From the NCBI RefSeq assembly GCF_004016445.2, contig NZ_SADT02000001.1:1407630-1471629 (forward strand): 64,000 nt of DNA. Reading direction: 5' to 3'. This DNA comes from Mesorhizobium sp. M2E.F.Ca.ET.219.01.1.1 (GTDB taxonomy: Bacteria; Pseudomonadota; Alphaproteobacteria; Rhizobiales; Rhizobiaceae). A model generated the notes under the pieces. That model had not been told where the DNA came from and did no database searches. It was given only the letters and a program-made list of their open reading frames with translations. The translations under genes were made by a program, and so were the position numbers. Below, piece by piece: positions 18,579-26,700 of the stretch. How positions within the stretch are numbered: the first letter of the stretch is position 1; every line of letters starts with the position of its first letter.

Positions 18579-19576
18579 TGCTGCCCTCCCTCCCTCTGGT
18601 CCTCGGTCGCTGCGGTGCAGGTTTCCGCAAGGTCGGCCAGATGCGATTTCCAGACGCTGGACTGGTCGTTGGCGTAGAGCTTGTCGAGAGACCCTTCGCC
18701 CTTCAACGTGTCCAGCATGCAGCCACAATAGCTTGTACAGAACTTGCTGTCGCGCTGCTGTTCGCACTGCGCCTGGCAGGCCGGTAGGAAGCCGGCTTCC
18801 TTGTCTTGGGGGGCGGCGGGCATGACTTGCGAGAACAGCCAGACCGAGCCGAACAGAAGCGGCTGGTGGATGAGGTAGAAGGCGAGGCTGTGACGACCGA
18901 TGAAGGTCAGCGGGTTCGACCAGCGGCCGGGCCCCCATGTTCCCAAGCGGGCGAGCAGGCCAGACGCGGAAGCGAGCTTGACCGCGGCGATGCCCGCAAG
19001 CACTGCGCCGAACCAGGGAAAGAGCGGCACATAGTCGTTGGAACGCGGATTGGTGGCGGAAAGGCCGACCCACCACAGCGCCGGATGATCGAAGAATTCC
19101 GACCGCAGATAGTACGGGGTCGCGATGACGGCGGCCGCGATGATTGCCGTCAGCAGCCAGGGCAGCCTGAGAAAGGCGAGGCCGAGCAGGCTGGCCAACG
19201 CGATCTCGTGCAGGATGCCGAAGAAGATGAAGCCGTCCGGCGTGACGAGATAGGTGACCGCCGAAATGGCGATCGCCGCCACGGCGACCATGGCAAAGCG
19301 CTTCCAGAAGCTCGGCCAGCGGATTTTCCTGCCATGGGCGAGGAACAGGCTGACACCGACCAGGAACAGGAAGGTCGAGGCGATGCAGCGCGCGTAGAAC
19401 TTCCACCAGCCGAAAGCGGTGAGCGCGGGCGCGGTATAGCCGAAGTTCTCGAGATCCCAGGTGAAGTGGTAGCTCGCCATAGCGATCAGCGCGATGCCGC
19501 GCAGGATGTCGAAGGCGGCGATGCGGCCCTGCTTGGGCGCGTCCTGAACGGGTTCGCTCGTCGTTTGAAGGCTCAT
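18575..19576 (-). CDS. DUF1624/HGSNAT-type membrane acyltransferase with Cys-rich tail
   Basis: The 333-residue integral membrane protein begins with the DUF1624 signature IAAFDILRGIALIAMASYHFTWD (about 19-41), which carries the His thought to be acetylated in heparan-alpha-glucosaminide N-acetyltransferases. It is followed by some seven or eight more helices and LAFYLIHQPLL (about 238-248). The last 70 residues are soluble and contain six or more cysteines (CQAQC, CTSYCGC, ETC), unlike the typical family end. It probably acetylates a periplasmic glycan or lipid. It forms an operon with the ICMT-like gene downstream. Confidence 0.82.
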   Translation of the reverse strand: MSLQTTSEPVQDAPKQGRIAAFDILRGIALIAMASYHFTWDLENFGYTAPALTAFGWWKFYARCIASTFLFLVGVSLFLAHGRKIRWPSFWKRFAMVAVAAIAISAVTYLVTPDGFIFFGILHEIALASLLGLAFLRLPWLLTAIIAAAVIATPYYLRSEFFDHPALWWVGLSATNPRSNDYVPLFPWFGAVLAGIAAVKLASASGLLARLGTWGPGRWSNPLTFIGRHSLAFYLIHQPLLFGSVWLFSQVMPAAPQDKEAGFLPACQAQCEQQRDSKFCTSYCGCMLDTLKGEGSLDKLYANDQSSVWKSHLADLAETCTAATEDQREGGQQ

Positions 19577-19655
19577 CGTCTGGCAATCCGATTCAGTCGT
19601 GCCAAACGACTATCACGGTTCAAGCCGGCGACAGAAGCAGGCGGCCCTCAATGCG

Positions 19656-19674
19656 TTTCATGGCAGCCATGAAA
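19656..19674. promoter_or_regulatory. perfect 19-bp palindrome between divergent genes
   Basis: TTTCATGGC-A-GCCATGAAA is a perfect inverted repeat located between the DUF1624 gene (minus, starts 19576) and the MFS gene (plus, starts 19863). It has the look of a dimeric repressor site. No regulator gene is adjacent. Confidence 0.4.
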
Positions 19675-19862
19675 ATTTCGCTTTAGGCCAGTGGCGGAAA
19701 GCCTTTGGCAGGCTTCGCTTTTCGGCCCCCGGGGGTCGGTTTCCTGCTACTGGCCGGCGGCTGGTCCGGCCAGATTTGGCAAAGTTTGGATGCATGTCGT
19801 TGCCCCAGAACCGCAGCACACTTCTGGGCGACATGCATTGCGATTCACGTCCCGGAGGGCCG

Positions 19863-21062
19863 ATGTCCACCCATGTGCGCCATCCGATCTGGCTTCCGGC
19901 CCTGCGGCCGGCGGATGCGCGCACCTTCGCCTCGCTCTACGCGGTGGAATCCTTCGCCCGCGCCACCATCTCCAGCGTGATCCCGATCCAGGCCTACGAG
20001 ATCCTGCACAATGAGCGGATCGTCTCGATCCTCTACACCATCGTGTCGCTGATGGGCCTTTCGGTGACGCTGTTCATGCCGATGCTCATCCGCCGCTTCG
20101 CGCGACGCTGGGTCTACACGGCCGGCTGCGTGCTGCTGGCGATCGGCTCCGCCTTCTTCGTCACCCACACGCTGCCCGGACAGATTGCCGGCATGCTCTG
20201 CCGCGTCATGGGGGCGAGCGCGCTGTCGATCACGCTCAACCTCTACATCATGGACCACATCCGCAAGACCGACTTCATGCAGGCGGAATCGCTGCGCATG
20301 GCCTGGTCGATGTTTGCCTGGACCGGCGGGCCGACGCTCGGCATCTTCCTCTACACCCATTTCGGCATCTATGCCGCGCATGGCGCGGTCGTGGTGTTTG
20401 CGTTCGCGCTGCTTTGCCTGTTCTGGTTCTACCGGCTGAGCGACAACCAGTCGATCCGGCCTGGCAAATCGCGCCCCGCCAATCCGCTGGCCAATATCGG
20501 CCGCTTCGTGAAGCAGCCGAGGCTGAGACTTGCCTGGCTGATCGCCTTCGGCCGCTCCTGCTTCTGGACGACATTCTTCGTCTATGGCCCGCTATTCATG
20601 GTGATCACCGGCGAGGGCAAGCTTGCCGGCGGCCTGCTGGTTTCGGCCGGCAACGCGCTTCTATTCGTGGCGATCTTCTGGGGCAGGGCGGGCAGGCGTT
20701 TCGGCGGAAGGCGGGTCATGACTTTCGCCTATTTCGCCATGGCTGCCATGCTGTTCGCGGCGGGCGGCATCGGCGAGGCCGCACCGCTGCTCACGGCCGC
20801 GCTGCTGCTCTGCGGCGCGCTCTTCACCATCGCCCTCGACGCGCTCGGCTCGACAGCCTTTATGCGCTCAGTGCGCTCCTACGAGAAAGCCCAGATGGCG
20901 GCCGTCTACCGCACCTATCTCGATTTCTCCGAACTGACGCCGCCGCTCGTCTATTCGGTTGTGCTCACCTTCTTCGGCCTGGGATCGGTGTTCGTCACGC
21001 TCGGCATCCTGGCCGCCTTCTGTGGCTTCGTCACCTGGCGCTATCTGCCGAAGGCGTTTTGA
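19863..21062 (+). CDS. MFS transporter
   Basis: A 399-residue major facilitator protein with about twelve hydrophobic helices. The start at 19863 follows GGAGGG at good spacing; the frame is open upstream to 19599 but without a ribosome site. No substrate-specific motif is recognised. It overlaps the 3' end of the convergent Rieske gene by 32 bases. Substrate cannot be inferred from neighbours. Confidence 0.85.
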   Translation: MSTHVRHPIWLPALRPADARTFASLYAVESFARATISSVIPIQAYEILHNERIVSILYTIVSLMGLSVTLFMPMLIRRFARRWVYTAGCVLLAIGSAFFVTHTLPGQIAGMLCRVMGASALSITLNLYIMDHIRKTDFMQAESLRMAWSMFAWTGGPTLGIFLYTHFGIYAAHGAVVVFAFALLCLFWFYRLSDNQSIRPGKSRPANPLANIGRFVKQPRLRLAWLIAFGRSCFWTTFFVYGPLFMVITGEGKLAGGLLVSAGNALLFVAIFWGRAGRRFGGRRVMTFAYFAMAAMLFAAGGIGEAAPLLTAALLLCGALFTIALDALGSTAFMRSVRSYEKAQMAAVYRTYLDFSELTPPLVYSVVLTFFGLGSVFVTLGILAAFCGFVTWRYLPKAF

Positions 21063-22221
21063 AGGCTGCGTGACGGCCACGCACCCAATCGTGGAAGCGG
21101 TGTAGATCGTATTCCTCCGGCATCAGCACGCCCGCCTCGTGGCGCATCGAGCGCAGACCCTTCTGGTTGACCTCGCAGATCGCGGCGTCCTCCTCCAGCA
21201 CCTGGGTGCCGAAGGCCACGATGTTGTCGATATCGGTCTTGCCCAGCGCGTCCGGCGCGAACAGCCATTCGGCGGTGAGCTCGGTCTGCTCGGGGCCGAG
21301 CGGGGCGAGCCGCACGGTGCGCATGTAGTCGACATGGCCGACGATGAACATCGAGGGCAGCGAGGTGGCGTAGGTCTGGCCGGCGGTGCGCTCGGCCGGA
21401 GTCAGGCTCGGGAAGACCGGACCATGGACGTGGCCGTCCCGCGACCAGGTTTCGGCCCCGGCGCGCAGGCGACCCGAGAATTCCGGATCGTCATTGTCGG
21501 CGTGACGCGCCCATTCGGGATCGTCATGCCTTGCCATCAGCCCGCGGCCATAGATCGGCACCAGCCGCGACAGATCCTTGTGGACGCCCGGGCAGTGCAG
21601 GCATTCGTTGAAGTTTTCCCAAAAGATCTTCCAGTTGCAGTTCATCACCTTGGTCAGCCTATGACCGGCGATGAGCGTTTCCAGCGGCCAGTTGGAAAGA
21701 TCGCCGGAGGCGCGATCGAATGAGCTTTCCACTGAGTCCTCGGGTTCCTCGGCGAGGTTGATGAAGACGAAGCCGCGCCAGACCGAGAGCGCCACGCGAT
21801 AGAGCGGATAATCGGTCTTGTCGAAGCCCTCGGGCAGCGATTTCGACGGCACGCGCACGAGATCGCCGCGCAGCGAATAGGACCAGGCGTGGTAGGGGCA
21901 GGTGAGCAGCCTGGCCTTCAGCCGCCCGGTGCCTTCCTGGCAAAGCTGCGAGCCGCGATGCCGGCAGGTGTTGTGGAAGGCGCGCAAGGCGCCGGTCTCG
22001 TCGCGCAGCACGACGATCTCCTGGCTGCCGATGCGCACCGTTCGGAAGGCAAGAGGCTCGGCGATGTCGGCCTCGCGGCAGACCATCAGCCAGCTCCGAT
22101 ACCAGATGGCGTCCAGATCGCGCCGGTAGGCATCGGCGTCCCAATAGGCCGCCGACGGCAAGGTCGGGTGGAGGCCGGTCAGGCCGTTGTAAGGGTCGCG
22201 TTCGCTCGGATTGGGTTGCAT
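21031..22221 (-). CDS. Rieske non-heme iron oxygenase, alpha subunit
   Basis: The 396-residue oxygenase has a Rieske [2Fe-2S] site C86-R-H88 ... C108-P-Y-H111 and a mononuclear iron site in NECLHCPGVH (Glu206, His209, His214). Proteins of this type oxidise aromatic rings or demethylate quaternary amines, including glycine betaine (GbcA) and stachydrine. The demethylase-rich surroundings favour an N-demethylase, but no reductase gene is adjacent and I cannot decide. The start at 22221 (MQPNPSERDPYNG) is preceded by GGGAGAAG; the frame extends further without support. Its last 32 bases overlap the convergent MFS gene. Confidence 0.85.
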   Translation of the reverse strand: MQPNPSERDPYNGLTGLHPTLPSAAYWDADAYRRDLDAIWYRSWLMVCREADIAEPLAFRTVRIGSQEIVVLRDETGALRAFHNTCRHRGSQLCQEGTGRLKARLLTCPYHAWSYSLRGDLVRVPSKSLPEGFDKTDYPLYRVALSVWRGFVFINLAEEPEDSVESSFDRASGDLSNWPLETLIAGHRLTKVMNCNWKIFWENFNECLHCPGVHKDLSRLVPIYGRGLMARHDDPEWARHADNDDPEFSGRLRAGAETWSRDGHVHGPVFPSLTPAERTAGQTYATSLPSMFIVGHVDYMRTVRLAPLGPEQTELTAEWLFAPDALGKTDIDNIVAFGTQVLEEDAAICEVNQKGLRSMRHEAGVLMPEEYDLHRFHDWVRGRHAAFKTPSADSAR

Positions 22222-22229
22222 CGGCTTCT

Positions 22230-22256
22230 CCCGGGTGACGACAGCCGACACCCGGG
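22230..22256. promoter_or_regulatory. inverted repeat upstream of the Rieske gene
   Basis: CCCGGGTG (22230-22237) and CACCCGGG (22249-22256) form an 8-bp perfect inverted repeat with an 11-base spacer. A TTGACA on the minus strand (22266-22271) lies just outside, so a bound protein would block the Rieske promoter. It could equally act on the divergent ChaC gene. Confidence 0.45.
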
Positions 22257-22324
22257 CAAAGCTGTTGTCAATTGCCGGCACTGGCGCATTGTGGCGGCCG
22301 CGCGAGAACCTTAAGGTCGCGCGC

Positions 22325-23011
22325 ATGCTGCCAAGAACCATGTCGCTTACCGAGGAACTGGTCGCCCGCTGCTTTCGCGTTGTCGAGGATAGCGGGCCCG
22401 ATCCTGACGCTGCGCATCTGGATGACGCCGACTATGACGCAATGGCGCGTACGCTCGAGTCGCAGCTTCCCGCCAACGAACCGCTTTGGCTGTTTGGCTA
22501 CGGCTCCCTGATCTGGAAGCCAGAGATCGAGCATGTCGAGGAGCGGGTGGCTCTGCTGCGTGGCTGGCACAGATCCTTCTGCATGAAGATGACGCGCTGG
22601 CGCGGCACCAAGGAAAGTCCGGGCCTGATGATGGCGCTGGACCGCGGCGGGCAGTGCAAGGGCGTCGCCTTTCGGATCGGCGACGGCAACAGGCGCGCGC
22701 AACTCGACAAGATCCTGCGGCGCGAGGTGACGCTGAAGCCGACCAGCTATCATCCGCGCCTGCTCAATATGATGAGCGATGCCGGTCCGTTGCGGGCGCT
22801 GGCCTTCGTCATCAACCGGCAGGGCACTACCTATGCCGGCCCGCTCACCGAGGAGGAGGTCGTCGAAAGGCTTGCGACGTCCTGCGGCCATTGGGGCTCG
22901 GGCGCCGATTATCTCTACAACACGGTGAAAAACCTCGAGCAGCGCGGTATCCATGACGCGCATCTGTGGCGGCTGCAGCAGCTCGTCGCCGCCCGGATTG
23001 CGGCTTCGTAG
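22325..23011 (+). CDS. ChaC-type gamma-glutamylcyclotransferase
   Basis: A 228-residue member of the ChaC family, which cleaves glutathione to 5-oxoproline and Cys-Gly in the cytosol. The substrate-binding loop FGYGSLIWKPE (about 58-68) and CMKMTRWRGT are intact; the late conserved region GSGADYLYNTVKNLE is also present. The start may be ATG 22325 or the in-frame ATG 22340; neither has a strong ribosome site. It diverges from the Rieske gene. Some rhizobial annotations call such proteins cation transport regulator, an old label without mechanistic basis. Confidence 0.85.
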   Translation: MLPRTMSLTEELVARCFRVVEDSGPDPDAAHLDDADYDAMARTLESQLPANEPLWLFGYGSLIWKPEIEHVEERVALLRGWHRSFCMKMTRWRGTKESPGLMMALDRGGQCKGVAFRIGDGNRRAQLDKILRREVTLKPTSYHPRLLNMMSDAGPLRALAFVINRQGTTYAGPLTEEEVVERLATSCGHWGSGADYLYNTVKNLEQRGIHDAHLWRLQQLVAARIAAS

Positions 23012-23143
23012 CATCGAAAGCATTGCCGCAATCGCGCCTGGACACGGCGGAATTTGGTTTGCCGGCCATAGCGGTTCCGCCTAAGGTCGCGCGCCGTCGG
23101 CTTCGGGCCGCGACAGGATCTATCCGAAGGCAAAAGGCAGGGA

Positions 23144-23689
23144 ATGACCGGCGCGACAGCCGCGAGCGGCAACAAAACTTCCGATCGGAGACTGACCTTC
23201 ATCCTGGGCGGCGCGCGCTCGGGAAAGAGCTCGCATGCCGAGAGCCTGACGACCGCCTATGCAGCGCCCTGGGCCTACATCGCCACGGCGCAGGCCTATG
23301 ATGACGAGATGCGCGAGCGCATCGCGCTGCACCGGTCGCGGCGTGGCGAAGGCTGGGTCACCGTCGATGCTCCGCTCGACCTGGTGGGCGCAATCGAGGC
23401 TTTGCCGAATCACGAACCTGTGCTGATCGACTGCCTGACGCTGTGGCTCACCAATCACATGCTGGCCGAGCATGATGTCGAGGCCGAATGCCGGCGGCTG
23501 GCCGACGTGCTGTCGCGGCCGCGCGGGCCTTGGTTCGTGGTTTCCAACGAGGTCGGGCTCGGCATCGTGCCCGACAATGCGCTGGCGCGCCGTTTCCGCG
23601 ACGCCGCCGGCCGGCTCAACCAGAAGGTCGCGGCGACAGCCGACAGCGTTTTCATGATGGTGGCGGGGCTGCCGCTCAAGGTGAAATGA
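23144..23689 (+). CDS. cobU: adenosylcobinamide kinase/adenosylcobinamide-phosphate guanylyltransferase
   Basis: Bifunctional nucleotide-loop enzyme (CobU, called CobP in Pseudomonas denitrificans) that phosphorylates adenosylcobinamide and then transfers GMP to it. The 181 residues include the P-loop GGARSGKS (22-29), IALHRSRRGEGW with the guanylylated His, and LIDCLTLWL. It starts a cobalamin gene run; the next gene, cobO, begins one base after its stop. I searched the 132 bases upstream for a cobalamin riboswitch and found no convincing B12 box. Confidence 0.95.
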   Translation: MTGATAASGNKTSDRRLTFILGGARSGKSSHAESLTTAYAAPWAYIATAQAYDDEMRERIALHRSRRGEGWVTVDAPLDLVGAIEALPNHEPVLIDCLTLWLTNHMLAEHDVEAECRRLADVLSRPRGPWFVVSNEVGLGIVPDNALARRFRDAAGRLNQKVAATADSVFMMVAGLPLKVK

Positions 23690-23690
23690 C

Positions 23691-24305
23691 ATGGCCGAAA
23701 TCGAGGAAAAGGACGCCGAGCGCCATCGCGCCAAGATGGCCAAGCGCAAGGCGGTGCAGGATGCCGAAGTCGCCGGCAAGACGATCGAAAAGGGGCTGCT
23801 GATCGTCAACACCGGTCCGGGCAAGGGCAAGACCACGGCGGCTTTCGGCCTGGCGCTGAGGATGCTCGGCTACGGCAAGCGCGTCGGCGTCGTCCAATTC
23901 ATCAAGGGCAAATGGCATACAGGGGAGAAGGACGCCTTCGCGGCCTTCGGCGACCGCGTCGTCTGGCATGCGATGGGCGAGGGGTTCACGTGGGAGACCC
24001 AGGATCTCAAACGCGACATCGCCGCCGCTGAAGCGGCCTGGGTCAAGGCGCTGGAACTAATGGCCGATCCGTCGATCAGCCTCGTGGTGCTCGACGAGCT
24101 CAACATCGCGCTGCGCTACGATTATCTTGACCTGGAAAAAGTGGTCGCGGCGCTGAAGGCGCGCCGGGGCGATCTGCACGTGATCGTCACCGGCCGCAAC
24201 GCCAAGCCGCTGCTCGTCGAAGCGGCCGATCTCGTCACCGAAATGGGACTGACCAAGCACCATTTCTCCGCTGGGGTGAAAGCGCAGCAGGGGATCGAGT
24301 TCTAG
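23691..24305 (+). CDS. cobO: cob(I)yrinic acid a,c-diamide adenosyltransferase
   Basis: CobO/BtuR-type adenosyltransferase of 204 residues attaching the adenosyl ligand to the corrin cobalt. The P-loop is GPGKGKT (42-48), followed by the conserved VQFIKG and LVVLDELNIAL segments. The N-terminal basic helix is normal. It is tightly coupled to cobU (one base between genes). The window contains only the late steps of the aerobic pathway (CobU, CobO, CobD, CobC); corrin-ring genes must lie elsewhere. Confidence 0.95.
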   Translation: MAEIEEKDAERHRAKMAKRKAVQDAEVAGKTIEKGLLIVNTGPGKGKTTAAFGLALRMLGYGKRVGVVQFIKGKWHTGEKDAFAAFGDRVVWHAMGEGFTWETQDLKRDIAAAEAAWVKALELMADPSISLVVLDELNIALRYDYLDLEKVVAALKARRGDLHVIVTGRNAKPLLVEAADLVTEMGLTKHHFSAGVKAQQGIEF

Positions 24306-24327
24306 CCGCCGCCGTTGGGAGTGTCCG

Positions 24328-24663
24328 TTGGAACAAGCGGTAATTGTTTATCTTCTCCTGAGCGGCGATCGGTTTGGAACGCCGCAAGAGCGACAATCCA
24401 TCCAAGTTCTGGAGGATCAGTTGCATCAGGCCGTTTCGGATGCGGGCGTCGGCGAGTTCGACGGTGACGAATTCGGTGGGGGTAGATGTACCCTCTATTT
24501 GTATGGGCCAGATGCCGAGAAACTTTTCATCGCTATTGAGCCTGTCCTGAAATCCTCGTCAGCGGCCGTCGGCGGTTATGTGATCAAGAGATTTGGTGCC
24601 GCTACCGACCCAAATGCAAAGGAAGTCCGTGTCTCTTGGCAAACCGGGCTGACAAGTCACTGA
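24328..24663 (+). CDS. hypothetical 111-residue protein inserted in the cob cluster
   Basis: I do not recognise a named family. The protein is acidic, has a beta-alpha pattern and a glycine-rich middle (GDEFGGGRCTLYLYGPDAEKL), and lacks a signal peptide or membrane helix. The start is TTG. Its codon use is noticeably less GC-biased than that of its neighbours (GTA, TAT, ATT, TTT are frequent), which suggests acquisition. It sits between cobO and cobD, overlapping the 3' end of convergent cobD by seven bases. It recalls small cytosolic proteins of the polymorphic-toxin immunity type, but that is only an impression. Confidence 0.6.
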   Translation: MEQAVIVYLLLSGDRFGTPQERQSIQVLEDQLHQAVSDAGVGEFDGDEFGGGRCTLYLYGPDAEKLFIAIEPVLKSSSAAVGGYVIKRFGAATDPNAKEVRVSWQTGLTSH

Positions 24664-25646
24664 GTGAGCAAAATGGTCAGATAGATCACGATCGCCGACA
24701 GCACCGCGAACAGGCCAAGCAGCAGCCAGTCGGCGACGTGATAGAGCTTCAGCGCCTGGCGGATGTCGGTGCTCTCAGCCTCGCGGCGGCCGCCTTCGCC
24801 CATATAGGCGTCCTCTACGACCTCGCCGCCATAGCTGCGGGGTCCGGCGAGGGAAAGTCCCAGCGCGCCGGCCATCGCGGCTTCCGGCCAGCCGGCATTG
24901 GGCGAGCGGTGTTTCCTGGCGTCGCGCCGCATCACCTGCCAGGCGGCGCGCGGATCGGCGCCCGAGACCAGAAAGGCCGCCAGGACGATGAGCAGGCCGG
25001 TGAGCCGCGATGCTGGCAGGTTGATCAGATCGTCGAATCGGGCGGCGGCGCGGCCAAAGGCTTCGTGTTTCGGCGTACGATGGCCGATCATCGAATCGGC
25101 GGTGTTGGCGGCCTTGTAGGCAGCGCCGCCGGCGAGACCACCGATCCCGGTCCAGAAGGCAGGCGCGACGATGCCGTCGGAGAAGTTTTCGGCCAGGCTT
25201 TCGATTGCGGCGCGGGCAACGCCCGCTTTGTCGAGCTTTTCGGGGTCGCGGCCAACGATGCGCGAGACGGCGATGCGGCCAAGCGTCAGGCCGCCAGTCT
25301 CCAGCGCGTCGGCAACTTCCTCGACATGCTCCGCGAGGCTTTTCTGCGACAGCAGCGAGGAACCGAGGATGGCGGCAATGACCAGACCCGTCGGGAACAT
25401 CAGCCAGAGCAGGACATGCAGCGCAAGGCCGATGAGGCCAGGCACCAGCAAAATAATGAGCAACGCCCGCACGCCCTGGCGGCGACGGATTTCGTCGGAA
25501 TCTGTGGCGCGGTTGAGCCGGCGATCGAGAAAGGATATCAGCCTGCCGATCCAGGTGACCGGATGGCCGATAGCGTTGAACAGCCAGTCCGGATAGCCGA
25601 GGACCCGTTCGACGGCGAGTGACAGGAAAGCGATCAGGACAGACAT
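24657..25646 (-). CDS. cobD: adenosylcobinamide-phosphate synthase
   Basis: CobD (CbiB) attaches the aminopropanol (phosphate) arm to adenosylcobyric acid. The 329-residue membrane protein shows the family features GHPVTWIGRLI (about 27-37), ESLAENFSDGIVAPAFW (about 149-165), NTADSMIGHRTP (about 180-191) and SPNAGWPEAAMAGALG (about 247-262). It is oriented opposite to cobU and cobO. Its start codon interlocks with that of cobC: the two ATGs share the same CATG on opposite strands, so neither gene has its own untranslated leader there. Confidence 0.95.
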   Translation of the reverse strand: MSVLIAFLSLAVERVLGYPDWLFNAIGHPVTWIGRLISFLDRRLNRATDSDEIRRRQGVRALLIILLVPGLIGLALHVLLWLMFPTGLVIAAILGSSLLSQKSLAEHVEEVADALETGGLTLGRIAVSRIVGRDPEKLDKAGVARAAIESLAENFSDGIVAPAFWTGIGGLAGGAAYKAANTADSMIGHRTPKHEAFGRAAARFDDLINLPASRLTGLLIVLAAFLVSGADPRAAWQVMRRDARKHRSPNAGWPEAAMAGALGLSLAGPRSYGGEVVEDAYMGEGGRREAESTDIRQALKLYHVADWLLLGLFAVLSAIVIYLTILLTQ

Positions 25647-26700
25647 GAAGCTTCTAAGCGGCGCGATCGCGGCGGTTGATCATGGCGGCAGCCTTGGCCG
25701 GGCAAGCGCGCTTTTTCCTCATGCGCCACAACCTTTCGTGGACCTCTCGACAGGTATCAACCCGCACTCCTATCCGCTTTTCGAACTGCCCGCCACCGCC
25801 CTGACCCGATTGCCGGAGGCAGGACAACTGCGCGAATTGGCCGAAATTGCGGCTGCGGCCTATGGCGCGCCATCTGTGGCGCATGTGGCGGCGGCGCCCG
25901 GCACGCAGATTCTGCTGCCGCGTGTGGCTTCGCTGCTGCGGCCCGGTAGGGCGCTGGTGCTCGGCCCGACCTATGCCGAACATGCCCGGGCTGCTGCGAT
26001 AGCCGGCCATGCGGTTGCGGAGGTCAGCGATTTCGACGCGCTGGCGGACGCGGATCTTGCGGTGCTGGTCAATCCCAACAATCCGGACGGGCGGGTGATC
26101 GAAAAGCCGCGCCTGCATGAGCTCGCGGCGCTGCTTCGTGCCAAGGGCGGGCTGCTCGTCGTCGACGAGGCCTTCATGGATGTCGGCCCGGTCAAACAAA
26201 GCCTGGCGGGGGATGTCGGGGAGGGCGGCATTGTCGTGCTGCGCTCGTTCGGCAAATTCTTCGGCCTTGCCGGGGTGAGACTGGGCTTCGCGCTGGCGGA
26301 CCCGCTGATTGCCGAGCGGCTGGATGCGCAGCTCGGGCCGTGGGCGGTGGCCGGTCCGGCGCTCGAATATGGCATCCGCGCGCTGTCCGACACGGCGTGG
26401 CAGGCCGATATGCGCCAACGCCTGGCGCAAGATGCCGGGCGGCTCGACGTCCTGCTTGGCCGATTCGATGTGCCAGTCGCCGGCGGTACCAGCCTGTTCC
26501 GCTATTTGTCGTTTGCCGAGGCGCAGAGCCTGTTCTCGGTGCTCGGAGAGCACGGCGTGCTGGTCCGGCATTTTGCCGAGCGGCCTGGAGTGCTGCGTGT
26601 CGGCTTGCCGGGCAGCGAGGCGGAATGGCAGCGCCTTGAAAGCGCTCTTGCCGCTTGGGCCGTGCGGCGCGAGGATGCGCCGAAGGAGTCCGGACAATGA
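25645..26700 (+). CDS. cobC: threonine-phosphate decarboxylase
   Basis: CobC/CobD-Salmonella type PLP enzyme producing (R)-1-amino-2-propanol phosphate for the cobalamin nucleotide loop, the partner substrate of the divergently encoded CobD. The Schiff-base Lys204 lies in RSFGKFFGLAGVR, and NPNNPDGR marks the class I/II aminotransferase fold. The 351-residue length is normal. The ribosome site AGGACAGAC lies inside the cobD coding region because the two start codons overlap. The stop overlaps the next gene's ATG (ATGA). Confidence 0.93.
   Translation: MKLLSGAIAAVDHGGSLGRASALFPHAPQPFVDLSTGINPHSYPLFELPATALTRLPEAGQLRELAEIAAAAYGAPSVAHVAAAPGTQILLPRVASLLRPGRALVLGPTYAEHARAAAIAGHAVAEVSDFDALADADLAVLVNPNNPDGRVIEKPRLHELAALLRAKGGLLVVDEAFMDVGPVKQSLAGDVGEGGIVVLRSFGKFFGLAGVRLGFALADPLIAERLDAQLGPWAVAGPALEYGIRALSDTAWQADMRQRLAQDAGRLDVLLGRFDVPVAGGTSLFRYLSFAEAQSLFSVLGEHGVLVRHFAERPGVLRVGLPGSEAEWQRLESALAAWAVRREDAPKESGQ

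Noticed and set aside
18099..19586. 495-codon frame running through the DUF1624 gene into the ICMT-like gene
   Set aside because: Only its last 159 codons are real; the upstream part is an off-frame reading of the DUF1624 gene.
23012..23143. Cobalamin riboswitch upstream of cobU
   Set aside because: No recognisable B12 box or matching stem arrangement in the 132 bases available.
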